A DNA stretch of 5,580 bases from JAQBYK01 sp964499425 (GTDB lineage: Bacteria; Patescibacteriota; Gracilibacteria; UBA1369; LOWO2-01-FULL-3), in assembly GCA_964499425.1 (NCBI GenBank), contig CAZCLD010000066.1:1-5580 (forward strand), in the 5' to 3' direction. The notes beneath the pieces are model-generated. The model ran no database searches. It saw only the letters and a list, made by a program, of their open reading frames with translations, and was not told the DNA's origin. Position numbers and translations under genes: made by a program. The number at the start of each line of letters is the position of its first letter. The stretch's first letter is position 1. This document shows, piece by piece, positions 5,114-5,580 of the stretch.

Positions 5114-5580
5114 CTAGTCAATTAGCATTTCGTTTATGGCTTGCCCCGGTGGCACAAACGGAAATACATTCTCCTCTTTATATACTTGGAAATCCATAAG
5201 TACCGGTCGATCATTTATTTTAAGCGCTTTTTCAAGCGCTGGCTTTACCTCTTCGGGCTTAGTGATCCGCATAGCTGCTGCGCCAAAGGCTTCAGCCACC
5301 TTTACTAAATCTGGATTATTACACAGGTTGGTGGATGAATAGCGTTTATCATATAACAATTCCTGCCATTGCCTAACCATTCCTAAGAAACAATTGTTAA
5401 GCACCGCAATTTTGATGGGTAGTTTGTGAATAACGGCGGTGGCCAACTCCTGAATATTCATTTGAATACTGCCATCTCCAGCAATGTCAAAAACAATGGC
5501 ATCGGGCTTACCAATCTGAACTCCCATTGCAGCCGGAAAGCCATAGCCCATGGTTCCCAGCCCGCCGGAACTGACAAAAC
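5114..5580 (-). CDS. ilvB: Acetolactate synthase large (catalytic) subunit, C-terminal fragment (runs off right edge)
   Basis: This thiamine-diphosphate enzyme condenses pyruvate with pyruvate or 2-oxobutyrate, the first committed step of branched-chain amino acid synthesis. The window holds the last 154 complete codons. The frame stays open through the methionine at 5551 to the window edge, adding FVSSGGLGT before MGYGFPAAMG, a hallmark of the family. The thiamine-diphosphate/Mg2+ motif is intact: GDG, 24 residues, then NN (fragment residues 34-36 and 61-62). LGMVRQWQ follows, with the conserved tryptophan of the herbicide-binding region. The C-terminus PFVPPGQAINEMLID is typical of the family. 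The stop codon is 2 nt before the ilvN start, showing a tight operon. The N-terminal two thirds lie outside the window. Confidence 0.97.
   Translation of the reverse strand, partial: FVSSGGLGTMGYGFPAAMGVQIGKPDAIVFDIAGDGSIQMNIQELATAVIHKLPIKIAVLNNCFLGMVRQWQELLYDKRYSSTNLCNNPDLVKVAEAFGAAAMRITKPEEVKPALEKALKINDRPVLMDFQVYKEENVFPFVPPGQAINEMLID

Noticed and set aside
4681..5342. Plus-strand open frames of 68-79 aa opposite ilvN and ilvB
   Set aside because: They are antisense to clearly conserved enzymes and show Ser/Ile/Thr-rich shadow composition without ribosome binding sites.
1..5580. CRISPR array, tRNA, rRNA, insertion-sequence ends or transposase genes
   Set aside because: No regularly spaced direct repeats, tRNA-like cloverleaf, rRNA sequence, terminal inverted repeats or transposase motifs were seen. 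The cassette carries no visible mobility gene.

Overview
The window is bacterial chromosomal DNA of moderate GC. It contains a branched-chain amino acid biosynthesis locus on the minus strand and three uncharacterised genes on the plus strand. The acetolactate synthase large subunit (ilvB, cut by the right edge), the small subunit (ilvN) and ketol-acid reductoisomerase (ilvC, cut by the left edge) all read right to left in the familiar ilvB-ilvN-ilvC order. Strong Shine-Dalgarno sites and sigma-70-like promoter hexamers fit an ordinary bacterium. The taxon cannot be fixed from this sequence; an uncultivated lineage is only a guess, based on three neighbouring genes I do not recognise beyond domain level.

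Layout: positions 1-126 hold the first 42 codons of ilvC. Positions 127-219 form a short control region with a good minus-strand promoter for ilvC, a near-perfect 22-bp palindrome between that promoter and the ilvC ribosome binding site, and a weaker plus-strand promoter sharing the same -10 box. Positions 220-4652 hold three co-directional plus-strand genes: an unrecognised 313-aa soluble protein, an approximately 580-aa helical repeat protein whose start overlaps the end of the first gene, and a 568-aa radical SAM protein with a cobalamin-binding-like N-terminal domain. The third gene runs tail to tail into ilvN, overlapping it by 39 bp. Positions 5114-5580 hold the C-terminal part of ilvB.

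How the genes work together: IlvB and IlvN form acetolactate synthase (AHAS), which makes acetolactate or acetohydroxybutyrate. IlvC isomerises and reduces these products on the way to valine, isoleucine and leucine. The plus-strand cassette lies exactly between ilvN and ilvC, where ilvBNC operons normally have only a short gap, so it looks like an insertion into, or rearrangement of, the operon. Its composition (soluble unknown, repeat scaffold, radical SAM enzyme) suggests a small enzymatic or modification system of unknown substrate. That function is inference. The cassette is the most likely place in this window for something undescribed.
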